NCBI RefSeq assembly: GCF_037975245.1
Contig: NC_092568.1
Span: 4,535,001-4,599,000 of the forward strand
Direction: 5' to 3'
Source of the DNA: Apostichopus japonicus
Taxonomy: Eukaryota; Echinodermata; Holothuroidea; Aspidochirotida; Stichopodidae
DNA length: 64,000 nucleotides
In this document: positions 11,875 through 26,800 of the stretch, piece by piece
Numbering within the stretch: position 1 is the first letter of the stretch
Layout of the letters: every line of letters starts with the position of its first letter
Program-made: the position numbers and the translations under genes
Notes under the pieces: model-generated
Database searches by the model: none
What the model saw: only the letters and a program-made list of their open reading frames with translations
Told to the model about the DNA's origin: nothing

Positions 11875-14800
11875 ATGAGTGCCAGGATACCTTGTGGGGT
11901 ACAGACATTGAAATTAAATTACAATATGTCTCTCAAGAACTTAATAAGAACTAAATCCATCTACCTAGCAAACAATGGAAATTCTTCAATATAAATTCAT
12001 CTAATTGACAGCGATAATCTATACAGAATAAAACTTATCATTCGCATTGTAGGACCTTATATTATATGAGTACCAGTGTAGCTTGTGGGGTACAAAACTT
12101 AAATGTCATATAAATATACCTTAAAAATAATGCATCTAAATGGCAGCCTTAAGTAGATGCCTTCATTGCTATGAGTAGCCAACAATATTTTTGGCAGTGC
12201 TTTATATACAGGATAATGAAAATTTACCTATTGATGCTGTATTCTGGTCATGTGGTATGAGTGCCAGGATACCTTGTGGGGTACAGACAGTTCAATTACA
12301 ATTACAATATGTCTCTCAAGAACTTAATTAGAACTAAATCCATCTAACTAGCAAACAATGGAAATTCTTCAATATAAATTCATCTAATTGACAGCGATAA
12401 TCTATACAAAAAACTACTTATCATTCGCATTGTAGGACCTAACATTATATGAGTACCAGTGTAGCTTGTGGGGTACAAAACTTAAATGTCATATAAATAT
12501 ACCTTAAAAACAATGCAACTAAATGGCAGCCTAAAGTAGATGCCTTCATTGCTATTAGAAGCCAACAATAACTTTGACCTTTGTTTTATACTGGAATATG
12601 AAAATTCACCTATAGATACTGTATTCTGGTAATATGGTATGAGTACCAGGATACCTTGTGGGGTACAGACATTTAAATTAAAATTTGTCTCTCAAGAACT
12701 TAATAAGAACTAAATCCATCTACCTAGCAAACAATGGAAATTCTTCAATATAAATTCATCTAATTGACAGCGATAATCTATACAAAAAAATACTTATCAT
12801 TCGCATTGTAGGACCTAACATTATATGAGTACCAGTGTAGCTTGTGGGGTACAAAACTTAAATGTCATATAAATATACCTTAAAAACAATGCAACTAAAT
12901 GGCAGCCTAAAGTAGATGCCTTCATTGCTATGAGTAGCCAACAATATTTTTTGGCAGTGCTTGATATACTGGATAATAAATATTAACTTGTTGATTTTGT
13001 ACTCTGGTCATGTTGTATGAGTGCCAGGATACCTTGTGGGGTACAGACAGTGAAATTACAATTTGTCGTACTGTACTCTGGTCATGTGGTATGAGTGCCA
13101 GGATACCTTGTGGGGTACAGACAGTTAAATTACAATTTGTCTCTCAAGAACTTAATAAGAACTAAATCCATCTACCTAGCAAACAATGGAAATTCTTCAG
13201 TATAAATTCATCTAATTGACAGCGATAATCTATACAAAAAACTACTTATCATTCGCATTGTAGGACCTAACATTATATGAGTACCAGTGTAGATTGTGGG
13301 GTACAAAACCTAAATGTCATATAAATATACCTTAAAAACAATGCAACTAAATGGTAGCCTAAAGTAGATGCCTTCATTGCTATGAGTAGCCAACAATAAT
13401 TTTGGCAGTGCTTTATATACAGGATAATGAAAATTCACCTACTGATGCTGTATTCTGGTCATGTGGTATGAGTGCCAGGATACCTTGTGGGCTACAGACA
13501 GTTAAATTACAATTACAATATGTCTCTCAAGAACTTAATTAGAAAGAAATCCATCTACCTAGCAAACAATGCAAACTCTTCAATATAAATATATCTAATT
13601 GACAACGATAATCTGTACAGAATAAAACTTATCATTCGCATTGTAGGAACTAACATTATATGAGTACCAGTGTAGCTTGTGGGGTACAAAACTTAAATGT
13701 CATATAAATATACCTTAAAAACAATGCAACTAATGGCAGCCTAAAGTAGATGCCTTCATTGCTATGAGTAGCCAACAATATTTTTTACAGTGCTTGATAT
13801 ACTGGATAATAAATATTAACTTGTTGATACTGTACTCTGGTCATGTTGTATGAGTGCCAGGATACCTTGTGGGGTACAGACATTGAAATTAAATTACAAT
13901 ATGTCTCTCAAGAACTTAATAAGAACTAAATCCATCTACCTAGCAAACAATGGAAATTCTTCAATATAAATTCATCTAATTGACAGCGATAATCTATACA
14001 GAATAAAACTTATCATTCGCATTGTAAGATCCTTATATTATATGAGTACCAGTGTAGCTTGTGGGGTACAAAACTTAAATGTCATATAAATATACCTTAA
14101 AAATAATGCAACTAAATGGCAGCCTAAAGTAGATGCCTTCATTGCTATGAGTAGCCAACAATATTTTTTACAGTGCTTGATATACTGGATAATAAATATT
14201 AACTTGTTGATTTTTTACTCTGGTCATGTTGTATGAGTGCCAGGATACCTTGTGGGGTACAGACAGTTAAATTACAATTTGTCGTACTGTACTCTGGTCA
14301 TGTGGTATGAGTGCCAGGATACCTTGTGGGGTACAGACAGTTAAATTACAATTTGTCTCTCAAGAACTTAATAAGAACTAAATCCATCTACCTAGCAAAC
14401 AATGGAAATTCTTCAATATAAATTCATCTAATTGACAGCGATAATCTATACAAAAAAATACTTATCATTCGCATTGTAGGACCTAACATTATATGAGTAC
14501 CAGTGTAGCTTGTGGGGTACAAAACTTAAATGTCATATAAATATACCTTAAAAACAATGCAACTAAATGGGAGCCTAAAGTAGATGCCTTCATTGCTATG
14601 AGTAGCCAACAATAGTTTTGGCAGTGCTTTATATACAGGATAATGAAAATTCACCTACTGATGCTGTATTCTGGTCATGTGGTATGAGTGCCAGGATACC
14701 TTGTGGGGTACAGACAGTTCAATTACAATTACAATATGTCTCTCAAGAACTTAATTAGAAATAAATCCATCTACCTAGCAAACAATGCAAACTCTTCAAT

Positions 14801-17800
14801 ATAAATATATCTAATTGACAGCGATAATCTGTACAGAATAAAACTTATCATTCGCATTGTAGGACCTAACATTATATGAGTACCAGTGTAGCTTGTGGGG
14901 TACAAAACTTAAATGTCATATAAATATACCTTAAAAACAATGCAACTAAATGGCAGCCTAAAGTAGATGCCTTCATTGCTATGAGTAGCCAACAATATTT
15001 TTTACAGTGCTTGATATACTGGATAATAAATATTAACTTGTTGATACTGTACTCTGGTCATGTTGTATGAGTGCCAGGATACCTTGTGGGGTACAGACAT
15101 TGAAATTAAATTACAATATGTCTCTCAAGAACTTAATAAGAACTAAATCCATCTACCTAGCAAACAATGGAAATTCTTCAATAAAAATTCATCTAATTGA
15201 CAGCGATAATCTATACAGAATAAAACTTATCATTCGCATTGTAAGATCCTTATATTATATGAGTACCAGTGTAGCTTGTGGGGTACAAAACTTAAATGTC
15301 ATATAAATATACCTTAAAAATAATGCATCTAAATGGCAGCCTTAAGTAGATTTGCCTTCATTGCTATGAGTAGCCAACAATATTTTTGGCAGTGCTTTAT
15401 ATACAGGATAATGAAAATTCACCTACTGATGCTGTATTCTGGTCATGTGGTATGAGTGCCAGGATACCTTGTGGGGTACAGACAGTTCAATTACAATTAC
15501 AATATGTCTCTCAAGAACTTAATTAGAACTAAATCCATCTAACTAGCAAACAATGGTCATTCTTCGATATAAATTCATCTAATTGACAGCGATAATCTAT
15601 ACAAAAAACTACTTATCATTCGCATTGTAGGACCTAACATTATATGAGTACCAGTGTAGCTTGTGGGGTACAAAACTTAAATGTCATATAAATATACCTT
15701 AAAAACAATGCAACTAAATGGCAGCCTAAAGTAGATGCCTTCATTGCTATTAGAAGCCAACAATAACTTTGACCTTTGTTTTATACTGGAATATGAAAAT
15801 TCACCTATAGATACTGTATTCTGGTAATATGGTATGAGTACCAGGATACCTTGTGGGGTACAGACATTTAAATTAAAATTTGTCTCTCAAGAACTTAATA
15901 AGGACTAAATCCTTCTACCTAGCAAACAATGGATATTCCTTGATATGAATTCACCGATTGACCGCGGTTATCTGTACAGTAAAATTTTTATTCGCATTGT
16001 AGGACTTAAGATTATATGAGTACAAGTGTAGCTTGTGGGGTACAGAACTTTAATGTGATATAAATATACCTTAATGCATCTAAGTGGAAGCCTTAAGTAG
16101 ATGCCTTCATTGCTATGAGTAGCCAACAATATTTTTTACAGTGCTTAATATACTGGATAATAAATATTAACTTGTTGATACAATACTCTGGTCATGTGGT
16201 ATGAGTGCCAGGATACCTTGTGGGGTACAGACAGTTAAATTACAATTTGTCGTACTGTACTCTGTTCATGTGGTATGAGTGCCAGGATACCTTGTGGGGT
16301 ACAGACATTAAAATTACAATTTGTCTCTCAAGAACTTAATAAGAACTAAATCCATCTACCTAGCAAACAATGGAAATTCTTCAATATAAATTCATCTAAT
16401 TGACAGCGATAATCTATACAAAAAAATACTTATCATTCGCATTGTAGGACCTAACATTATATGAGTACCAGTGTAGCTTGTGGGGTACAAAACTTAAATG
16501 TCATATAAATATACCTTAAAAACAATGCAACTAAATGGCAGCCTAAAGTAGATGCCTTCATTGCTATGAGTAGCCAACAATAGTTTTGGCAGTGCTTTAT
16601 ATACAGGATAATGAAAATTCACCTACTGATGCTGTATTCTGGTCATGTGGTATGAGTGCCAGGATACCTTGTGGGGTACAGACAGTTAAATTACAATTAC
16701 AATATGTCTCTCAAGAACTTAATTAGAAATAAATCCATCTACCTAGCAAACAATGCAAACTCTTCAATATAAATATATCTAATTGACAACGATAATCTGT
16801 ACAGAATAAAACTTATCATTCGCATTGTAGGACCTAACATTATATGAGTACCAGTGTAGCTTGTGGGGTACAAAACTTAAATGTCATATAAATATACCTT
16901 AAAAACAATGCAACTAATGGCAGCCTAAAGTAGATGCCTTCATTGCTATGAGTAGCCAACAATATTTTTTACAGTGCTTGATATACTGGATAATAAATAT
17001 TAACTTGTTGATACTGTACTCTGGTCATGTTGTATGAGTGCCAGGATACCTTGTGGGGTACAGACATTGAAATTAAATTACAATATGTCTCTCAAGAACT
17101 TAATAAGAACTAAATCCATCTACCTAGCAAACAATGGAAATTCTTCAATATAAATTCATCTAATTGACAGCGATAATCTATACAGAATAAAACTTATCAT
17201 TCGCATTGTAGGACCTTATATTGTATGAGTACCAGTGTAGCTTGTGGGGTACAAAACTTAAATGTCATATAAATATACCTTAATAATAATGCATCTAAAT
17301 GGCAGCCTTAAGTAGATGCCTTCATTGCTATGAGTAGCCAACAATATTTTTGGCAGTGCTTTATATACAGGATAATGAAAATTCACCTATTGATGCTGTA
17401 TTCTGGTCATGTGGTATGAGTGCCAGGATACCTTGTGGGGTACAGACAGTTCAATTACAATTACAATATGTCTCTCAAGAACTTAATAAGAACTAAATCC
17501 ATCTAACTAGCAAACAATGGAAATTCTTCAATATAAATTCATCTAATTGACAGCGATAATCTATACAAAAAACTACTTATCATTCGCATTGTAGGACCTA
17601 ACATTATATGAGTACCAGTGTAGCTTGTGGGGTACAAAACTTAAATGTCATATAAATATACCTTAAAAACAATGCAACTAAATGGCAGCCTAAAGTAGAT
17701 GCCTTCATTGCTATTAAAAGCCAACAATAACTTTGACCTTTGTTTTATACTGGAATATGAAAATTCACCTATAGATACTGTATTCTGGTAATATGGTATG

Positions 17801-20800
17801 AGTACCAGGATACCTTGTGGGGTACAGACATTTAAATTAAAATTTGTCTCTCAAGAACTTAATAAGAACTAAATCCATCTACCTTGCAAACAATGGAAAT
17901 TCTTCAATATAAATTCATCTAATTGACAGCGATAATCTATACAAGAAAATACTTATCATTCGCATTGTAGGACCTAACATTATATGAGTACCAGTGTAGC
18001 TTGTGGGGTACAAAACTTAAATGTCATATAAATATACCTTAAAAACAATGCAACTAAATGGCAGCCTAAAGTAGATGCCTTCATTGCTATGAGTAGCCAA
18101 CAATATTTTTTACAGTGCTTGATATACTGGATAATAAATATTAACTTGTTGATTTTGTACTCTGGTCATGTTGTATGAGTGCCAGGATACCTTGTGGGGT
18201 ACAGACAGTTAAATTACAATTTGTCGTACTGTACTCTGGTCATGTGGTATGAGTGCCAGGATACCTTGTGGGGTACAGACAGTTAAATTACAATTTGTCT
18301 CTCAAGAACTTAATAAGAACTAAATCCATCTACCTAGCAAACAATGGAAATTCTTCAATATAAATTCATCTAATTGACAGCGATAATCTATACAAAAAAA
18401 TACTTATCATTCGCATTGTAGGACCTAACATTATATGAGTACCAGTGTAGCTTGTGGGGTACAAAACTTAAATGTCATATAAATATACCTTAAAAACAAT
18501 GCAACTAAATGGTAGCCTAAAGTAGATGCCTTCATTGCTATGAGTAGCCAACAATAGTTTTGGCAGTGCTTTATATACAGGATAATGAAAATTCACCTAC
18601 TGATGCTGTATTCTGGTCATGTGGTATGAGTGCCAGGATACCTTGTGGGGTACAGACAGTTAAATTACAATTACAATATGTCTCTCAAGAACTTAATTAG
18701 AAATAAATCCATCTACCTAGCAAACAATGCAAACTCTTCAATATAAATATATCTAATTGACAGCGATAATCTGTACAGAATAAAACTTATCATTCGCATT
18801 GTAGGACCTAACATTATATGAGTACCAGTGTAGCTTGTGGGGTACAAAACTTAAATGTCATATAAATATACCTTAAAAACAATGCAACTAAATGGCAGCC
18901 TAAAGTAGATTCCTTCATTGCTATGAGTAGCCAACAATATTTTTTACAGTGCTTGATATACTGGATAATAAATATTAACTTGTTGATACTGTACTCTGGT
19001 CATGTTGTATGAGTGCCAGGATACCTTGTGGGGTACAGACATTGAAATTAAATTACAATATGTCTCTCAAGAACTTAATAAGAACTAAATCCATCTACCT
19101 AGCAAACAATGGAAATTCTTCAATAAAAATTCATCTAATTGACAGCGATAATCTATACAGAATAAAACTTATCATTCGCATTGTAAGATCCTTATATTAT
19201 ATGAGTACCAGTGTAGCTTGTGGGGTACAAAACTTAAATGTCATATAAATATACCTTAAAAATAATGCATCTAAATGGCAGCCTTAAGTAGATTTGCCTT
19301 CATTGCTATGAGTAGCCAACAATATTTTTGGCAGTGCTTTATATACAGGATAATGAAAATTCACCTACTGATGCTGTATTCTGGTCATGTGGTATGAGTG
19401 CCAGGATACCTTGTGGGGTACAGACAGTTCAATTACAATTACAATATGTCTCTCAAGAACTTAATTAGAACTAAATCCATCTAACTAGCAAACAATGGTC
19501 ATTCTTCGATATAAATTCATCTAATTGACAGCGATAATCTATACAAAAAACTACTTATCATTCGCATTGTAGGACCTAACATTATATGAGTACCAGTGTA
19601 GCTTGTGGGGTACAAAACTTAAATGTCATATAAATATACCTTAAAAACAATGCAACTAAATGGCAGCCTAAAGTAGATGCCTTCATTGCTATTAGAAGCC
19701 AACAATAACTTTGACCTTTGTTTTATACTGGAATATGAAAATTCACCTATAGATACTGTATTCTGGTAATATGGTATGAGTACCAGGATACCTTGTGGGG
19801 TACAGACATTTAAATTAAAATTTGTCTCTCAAGAACTTAATAAGGACTAAATCCTTCTACCTAGCAAACAATGGATATTCCTTGATATGAATTCACCGAT
19901 TGACCGCGGTTATCTGTACAGTAAAATTTTTATTCGCATTGTAGGACTTAAGATTATATGAGTACAAGTGTAGCTTGTGGGGTACAGAACTTTAATGTGA
20001 TATAAATATACCTTAATGCATCTAAGTGGAAGCCTTAAGTAGATGCCTTCATTGCTATGAGTAGCCAACAATATTTTTTACAGTGCTTAATATACTGGAT
20101 AATAAATATTAACTTGTTGATACAATACTCTGGTCATGTGGTATGAGTGCCAGGATACCTTGTGGGGTACAGACAGTTAAATTACAATTTGTCGTACTGT
20201 ACTCTGTTCATGTGGTATGAGTGCCAGGATACCTTGTGGGGTACAGACATTAAAATTACAATTTGTCTCTCAAGAACTTAATAAGAACTAAATCCATCTA
20301 CCTAGCAAACAATGGAAATTCTTCAATATAAATTCATCTAATTGACAGCGATAATCTATACAAAAAAATACTTATCATTCGCATTGTAGGACCTAACAGT
20401 ATATGAGTACCAGTGTAGCTTGTGGGGTACAAAACTTAAATGTCATATAAATATACCTTAAAAACAATGCAACTAAATGGCAGCCTAAAGTAGATGCCTT
20501 CATTGCTATGAGTAGCCAACAATAGTTTTGGCAGTGCTTTATATACAGGATAATGAAAATTCACCTACTGATGCTGTATTCTGGTCATGTGGTATGAGTG
20601 CCAGGATACCTTGTGGGGTACAGACAGTTAAATTACAATTACAATATGTCTCTCAAGAACTTAATTAGAAATAAATCCATCTACCTAGCAAACAATGCAA
20701 ACTCTTCAATATAAATATATCTAATTGACAACGATAATCTGTACAGAATAAAACTTATCATTCGCATTGTAGGACCTAACATTATATGAGTACCAGTGTA

Positions 20801-23800
20801 GCTTGTGGGGTACAAAACTTAAATGTCATATAAATATACCTTAAAAACAATGCAACTAATGGCAGCCTAAAGTAGATGCCTTCATTGCTATGAGTAGCCA
20901 ACAATATTTTTTACAGTGCTTGATATACTGGATAATAAATATTAACTTGTTGATACTGTACTCTGGTCATGTTGTATGAGTGCCAGGATACCTTGTGGGG
21001 TACAGACATTGAAATTAAATTACAATATGTCTCTCAAGAACTTAATAAGAACTAAATCCATCTACCTAGCAAACAATGGAAATTCTTCAATATAAATTCA
21101 TCTAATTGACAGCGATAATCTATACAGAATAAAACTTATCATTCGCATTGTAGGACCTTATATTGTATGAGTACCAGTGTAGCTTGTGGGGTACAAAACT
21201 TAAATGTCATATAAATATACCTTAATAATAATGCATCTAAATGGCAGCCTTAAGTAGATGCCTTCATTGCTATGAGTAGCCAACAATATTTTTGGCAGTG
21301 CTTTATATACAGGATAATGAAAATTCACCTATTGATGCTGTATTCTGGTCATGTGGTATGAGTGCCAGGATACCTTGTGGGGTACAGACAGTTCAATTAC
21401 AATTACAATATGTCTCTCAAGAACTTAATAAGAACTAAATCCATCTAACTAGCAAACAATGGAAATTCTTCAATATAAATTCATCTAATTGACAGCGATA
21501 ATCTATACAAAAAACTACTTATCATTCGCATTGTAGGACCTAACATTATATGAGTACCAGTGTAGCTTGTGGGGTACAAAACTTAAATGTCATATAAATA
21601 TACCTTAAAAACAATGCAACTAAATGGCAGCCTAAAGTAGATGCCTTCATTGCTATTAAAAGCCAACAATAACTTTGACCTTTGTTTTATACTGGAATAT
21701 GAAAATTCACCTATAGATACTGTATTCTGGTAATATGGTATGAGTACCAGGATACCTTGTGGGGTACAGACATTTAAATTAAAATTTGTCTCTCAAGAAC
21801 TTAATAAGAACTAAATCCATCTACCTAGCAAACAATGGAAATTCTTCAATATAAATTCATCTAATTGACAGCGATAATCTATACAAGAAAATACTTATCA
21901 TTCGCATTGTAGGACCTAACATTATATGAGTACCAGTGTAGCTTGTGGGGTACAAAACTTAAATGTCATATAAATATACCTTAAAAACAATGCAACTAAA
22001 TGGCAGCCTAAAGTAGATGCCTTCATTGCTATGAGTAGCCAACAATATTTTTTACAGTGCTTGATATACTGGATAATAAATATTAACTTGTTGATTTTGT
22101 ACTCTGGTCATGTTGTATGAGTGCCAGGATACCTTGTGGGGTACAGACAGTTAAATTACAATTTGTCGTACTGTACTCTGGTCATGTGGTATGAGTGCCA
22201 GGATACCTTGTGGGGTACAGACAGTTAAATTACAATTTGTCTCTCAAGAACTTAATAAGAACTAAATCCATCTACCTAGCAAACAATGGAAATTCTTCAA
22301 TATAAATTCATCTAATTGACAGCGATAATCTATACAAAAAAATACTTATCATTCGCATTGTAGGACCTAACATTATATGAGTACCAGTGTAGCTTGTGGG
22401 GTACAAAACTTAAATGTCATATAAATATACCTTAAAAACAATGCAACTAAATGGTAGCCTAAAGTAGATGCCTTCATTGCTATGAGTAGCCAACAATAGT
22501 TTTGGCAGTGCTTTATATACAGGATAATGAAAATTCACCTACTGATGCTGTATTCTGGTCATGTGGTATGAGTGCCAGGATACCTTGTGGGGTACAGACA
22601 GTTAAATTACAATTACAATATGTCTCTCAAGAACTTAATTAGAAATAAATCCATCTACCTAGCAAACAATGCAAACTCTTCAATATAAATATATCTAATT
22701 GACAGCGATAATCTGTACAGAATAAAACTTATCATTCGCATTGTAGGACCTAACATTATATGACTACCAGTGTAGCTTGTGGGGTACAAAACTTAAATGT
22801 CATATAAATATACCTTAAAAACAATGCAACTAATGGCAGCCTAAAGTAGATGCCTTCATTGCTATGAGTAGCCAACAATATTTTTTACAGTGCTTGATAT
22901 ACTGGATAATAAATATTAACTTGTTGATACTGTACTCTGGTCATGTTGTATGAGTGCCAGGATACCTTGTGGGGTACAGACATTGAAATTAAATTACAAT
23001 ATGTCTCTCAAGAACTTAATAAGAACTAAATCCATCTACCTAGCAAACAATGGAAATTCTTCAATATAAATTCATCTAATTGACAGCGATAATCTATACA
23101 GAATAAAACTTATCATTCGCATTGTAGGACCTTATATTGTATGAGTACCAGTGTAGCTTGTGGGGTACAAAACTTAAATGTCATATGAATATACCTTAAA
23201 AATAATGCATCTAAATGGCAGCCTTAAGTAGATGCCTTCATTGCTATGAGTAGCCAACAATATTTTTGGCAGTGCTTTATATACAGGATAATGAAAATTC
23301 ACCTATTGATGCTGTATTCTGGTCATGTGGTATGAGTGCCAGGATACCTTGTGGGGTACAGACAGTTCAATTACAATTACAATATGTCTCTCAAGAACTT
23401 AATTAGAACTAAATCCATCTAACTAGCAAACAATGGAAATTCTTCAATATAAATTCATCTAATTGACAGCGATAATCTATACAAAAAAATACTTATCATT
23501 CGCATTGTAGGACCTAACATTATATGAGTACCAGTGTAGCTTGTGGGGTACAAAACTTAAATGTCATATAAATATACCTTAAAAACAATGCAACTAAATG
23601 GCAGCCTAAAGTAGATGCCTTCATTGCTATTAGAAGCCAACAATAACTTTGACCTTTGTTTTATACTGGAATATGAAAATTCACCTATAGATACTGTATT
23701 CTGGTAATATGGTATGAGTACCAGGATACCTTGTGGGGTACAGACATTTAAATTAAAATTTGTCTCTCAAGAACTTAATAAGGACTAAATCCTTCTACCT

Positions 23801-26800
23801 AGCAAACAATGGATATTCCTTGATATGAATTCACCGATTGACCGCGGTTATCTGTACAGTAAAATTTTTATTCGCATTGTAGGACTTAAGATTATATGAG
23901 TACAAGTGTAGCTTGTGGGGTACAGAACTTTAATGTGATATAAATATACCTTAATGCATCTAAGTGGAAGCCTTAAGTAGATGCCTTCATTGCTATGAGT
24001 AGCCAACAATATTTTTTACAGTGCTTAATATACTGGATAATAAATATTAACTTGTTGATACTATACTCTGGTCATGTGGTATGAGTGCCAGGATACCTTG
24101 TGGGGTACAGACAGTTAAATTACAATTTGTAGTACTGTACTCTGTTCATGTGGTATGAGTGCCAGGATACCTTGTGGGGTACAGACAGTTAAATTACAAT
24201 TTGTCTCTCAAGAACTTAATAAGAACTAAATCCATCTACCTAGCAAACAATGGAAATTCTTCAATATAAATTCATCTAATTGACAGCGATAATCTATACA
24301 AAAAAATACTTATCATTCGCATTGTAGGACCTAACATTATATGAGTACCAGTGTAGCTTGTGGGGTACAAAACTTAAATGTCATATAAATATACCTTAAA
24401 AACAATGCAACTAAATGGTAGCCTAAAGTAGATGCCTTCATTGCTATGAGTAGCCAACAATAGTTTTGGCAGTGCTTTATATACAGGATAATGAAAATTC
24501 ACCTACTGATGCTGTATTCTGGTCATGTGGTATGAGTGCCAGGATACCTTGTGGGGTACAGACAGTTAAATTACAATTACAATATGTCTCTCAAGAACTT
24601 AATTAGAAATAAATCCATCTACCTAGCAAACAATGCAAACTCTTCAATATAAATATATCTAATTGACAGCGATAATCTGTACAGAATAAAACTTATCATT
24701 CGCATTGTAGGACCTAACATTATATGAGTACCAGTGTAGCTTGTGGGGTACAAAACTTAAATGTCATATAAATATACCTTAAAAACAATGCAACTAATGG
24801 CAGCCTAAAGTAGACCTTCATTGCTATGAGTAGCCAACAATATTTTTTACAGTGCTTGATATACTGGATAATAAATATTAACTTGTTGATACTGTACTCT
24901 GGTCATGTTGTATGAGTGCCAGGATACCTTGTGGGGTACAGACATTGAAATTAAATTACAATATGTCTCTCAAGAACTTAATAAGAACTAAATCCATCTA
25001 CCTAGCAAACAATGGAAATTCTTCAATATAAATTCATCTAATTGACAGCGATAATCTATACAGAATAAAACTTATCATTCGCATTGTAGGACCTTATATT
25101 ATATGAGTACCAGTGTAGCTTGTGGGGTACAAAACTTAAATGTCATATAAATATACCTTAAAAATAATGCAACTAAATGGCAGCCTTAAGTAGATGCCTT
25201 CATTGCTATGAGTAGCCAACAATATTTTTGGCAGTGCTTTATATACAGGATAATGAAAATTCACCTATTGATGCTGTATTCTGGTCATGTGGTATGAGTG
25301 CCAGGATACCTTGTGGGGTACAGACAGTTCAATTACAATTACAATATGTCTCTCAAGAACTTAATTAGAACTAAATCCATCTAACTAGCAAACAATGGAA
25401 ATTCTTCAATATAAATTCATCTAATTGACAGCGATAATCTATACAAAAAAATACTTATCATTCGCATTGTAGGACCTAACATTATATGAGTACCAGTGTA
25501 GCTTGTGGGGTACAAAACTTAAATGTCATATAAATATACCTTAAAAACAATGCAACTAAATGGCAGCCTAAAGTAGATGCCTTCATTGCTATTAGAAGCC
25601 AACAATAACTTTGACCTTTGTTTTATACTGGAATATGAAAATTCACCTATAGATACTGTATTCTGGTAATATGGTATGAGTACCAGGATACCTTGTGGGG
25701 TACAGACATTTAAATTAAAATTTGTCTCTCAAGAACTTAATAAGGACTAAATCCTTCTACCTAGCAAACAATGGATATTCCTTGATATGAATTCACCGAT
25801 TGACCGCGGTTATCTGTACAGTAAAATTTTTATTCGCATTGTAGGACTTAAGATTATATGAGTACAAGTGTAGCTTGTGGGGTACAGAACTTTAATGTGA
25901 TATAAATATACCTTAATGCATCTAAGTGGAAGCCTTAAGTAGATGCCTTCATTGCTATGAGTAGCCAACAATATTTTTTACAGTGCTTAATATACTGGAT
26001 AATAAATATTAACTTGTTGATACTATACTCTGGTCATGTGGTATGAGTGCCAGGATACCTTGTGGGGTACAGACAGTTAAATTACAATTTGTAGTACTGT
26101 ACTCTGTTCATGTGGTATGAGTGCCAGGATACCTTGTGGGGTACAGACAGTTAAATTACAATTTGTCTCTCAAGAACTTAATAAGAACTAAATCCATCTA
26201 CCTATCAAACAATGGAAATTCTTCAATATAAATTCATCTAATTGACAGCGATAATCTATACAAAAAAATACTTATCATTCGCATTGTAGGACCTAACATT
26301 ATATGAGTACCAGTGTAGCTTGTGGGGTACAAAACTTAAATGTCATATAAATATACCTTAAAAACAATGCAACTAAATGGTAGCCTAAAGTAGATGCCTT
26401 CATTGCTATGAGTAGCCAACAATAGTTTTGGCAGTGCTTTATATACAGGATAATGAAAATTCACCTACTGATGCTGTATTCTGGTCATGTGGTATGAGTG
26501 CCAGGATACCTTGTGGGGTACAGACAGTTAAATTACAATTACAATATGTCTCTCAAGAACTTAATTAGAAATAAATCCATCTACCTAGCAAACAATGCAA
26601 ACTCTTCAATATAAATATATCTAATTGACAGCGATAATCTGTACAGAATAAAACTTATCATTCGCATTGTAGGACCTAACATTATATGAGTACCAGTGTA
26701 GCTTGTGGGGTACAAAACTTAAATGTCATATAAATATACCTTAAAAACAATGCAACTAATGGCAGCCTAAAGTAGATGCCTTCATTGCTATGAGTAGCCA

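Noticed and set aside
13281-13500. CENP-B box in the satellite
   Set aside because: The conserved box has no match to the known TTCGTTGGAARCGGGA pattern.
15067-15306. Identical 79-codon plus-strand ORFs at 15067 and 19009
   Set aside because: The identity comes from the 3,942-bp higher-order repeat, not from coding constraint; other repeats of the same block carry stops or shifts.
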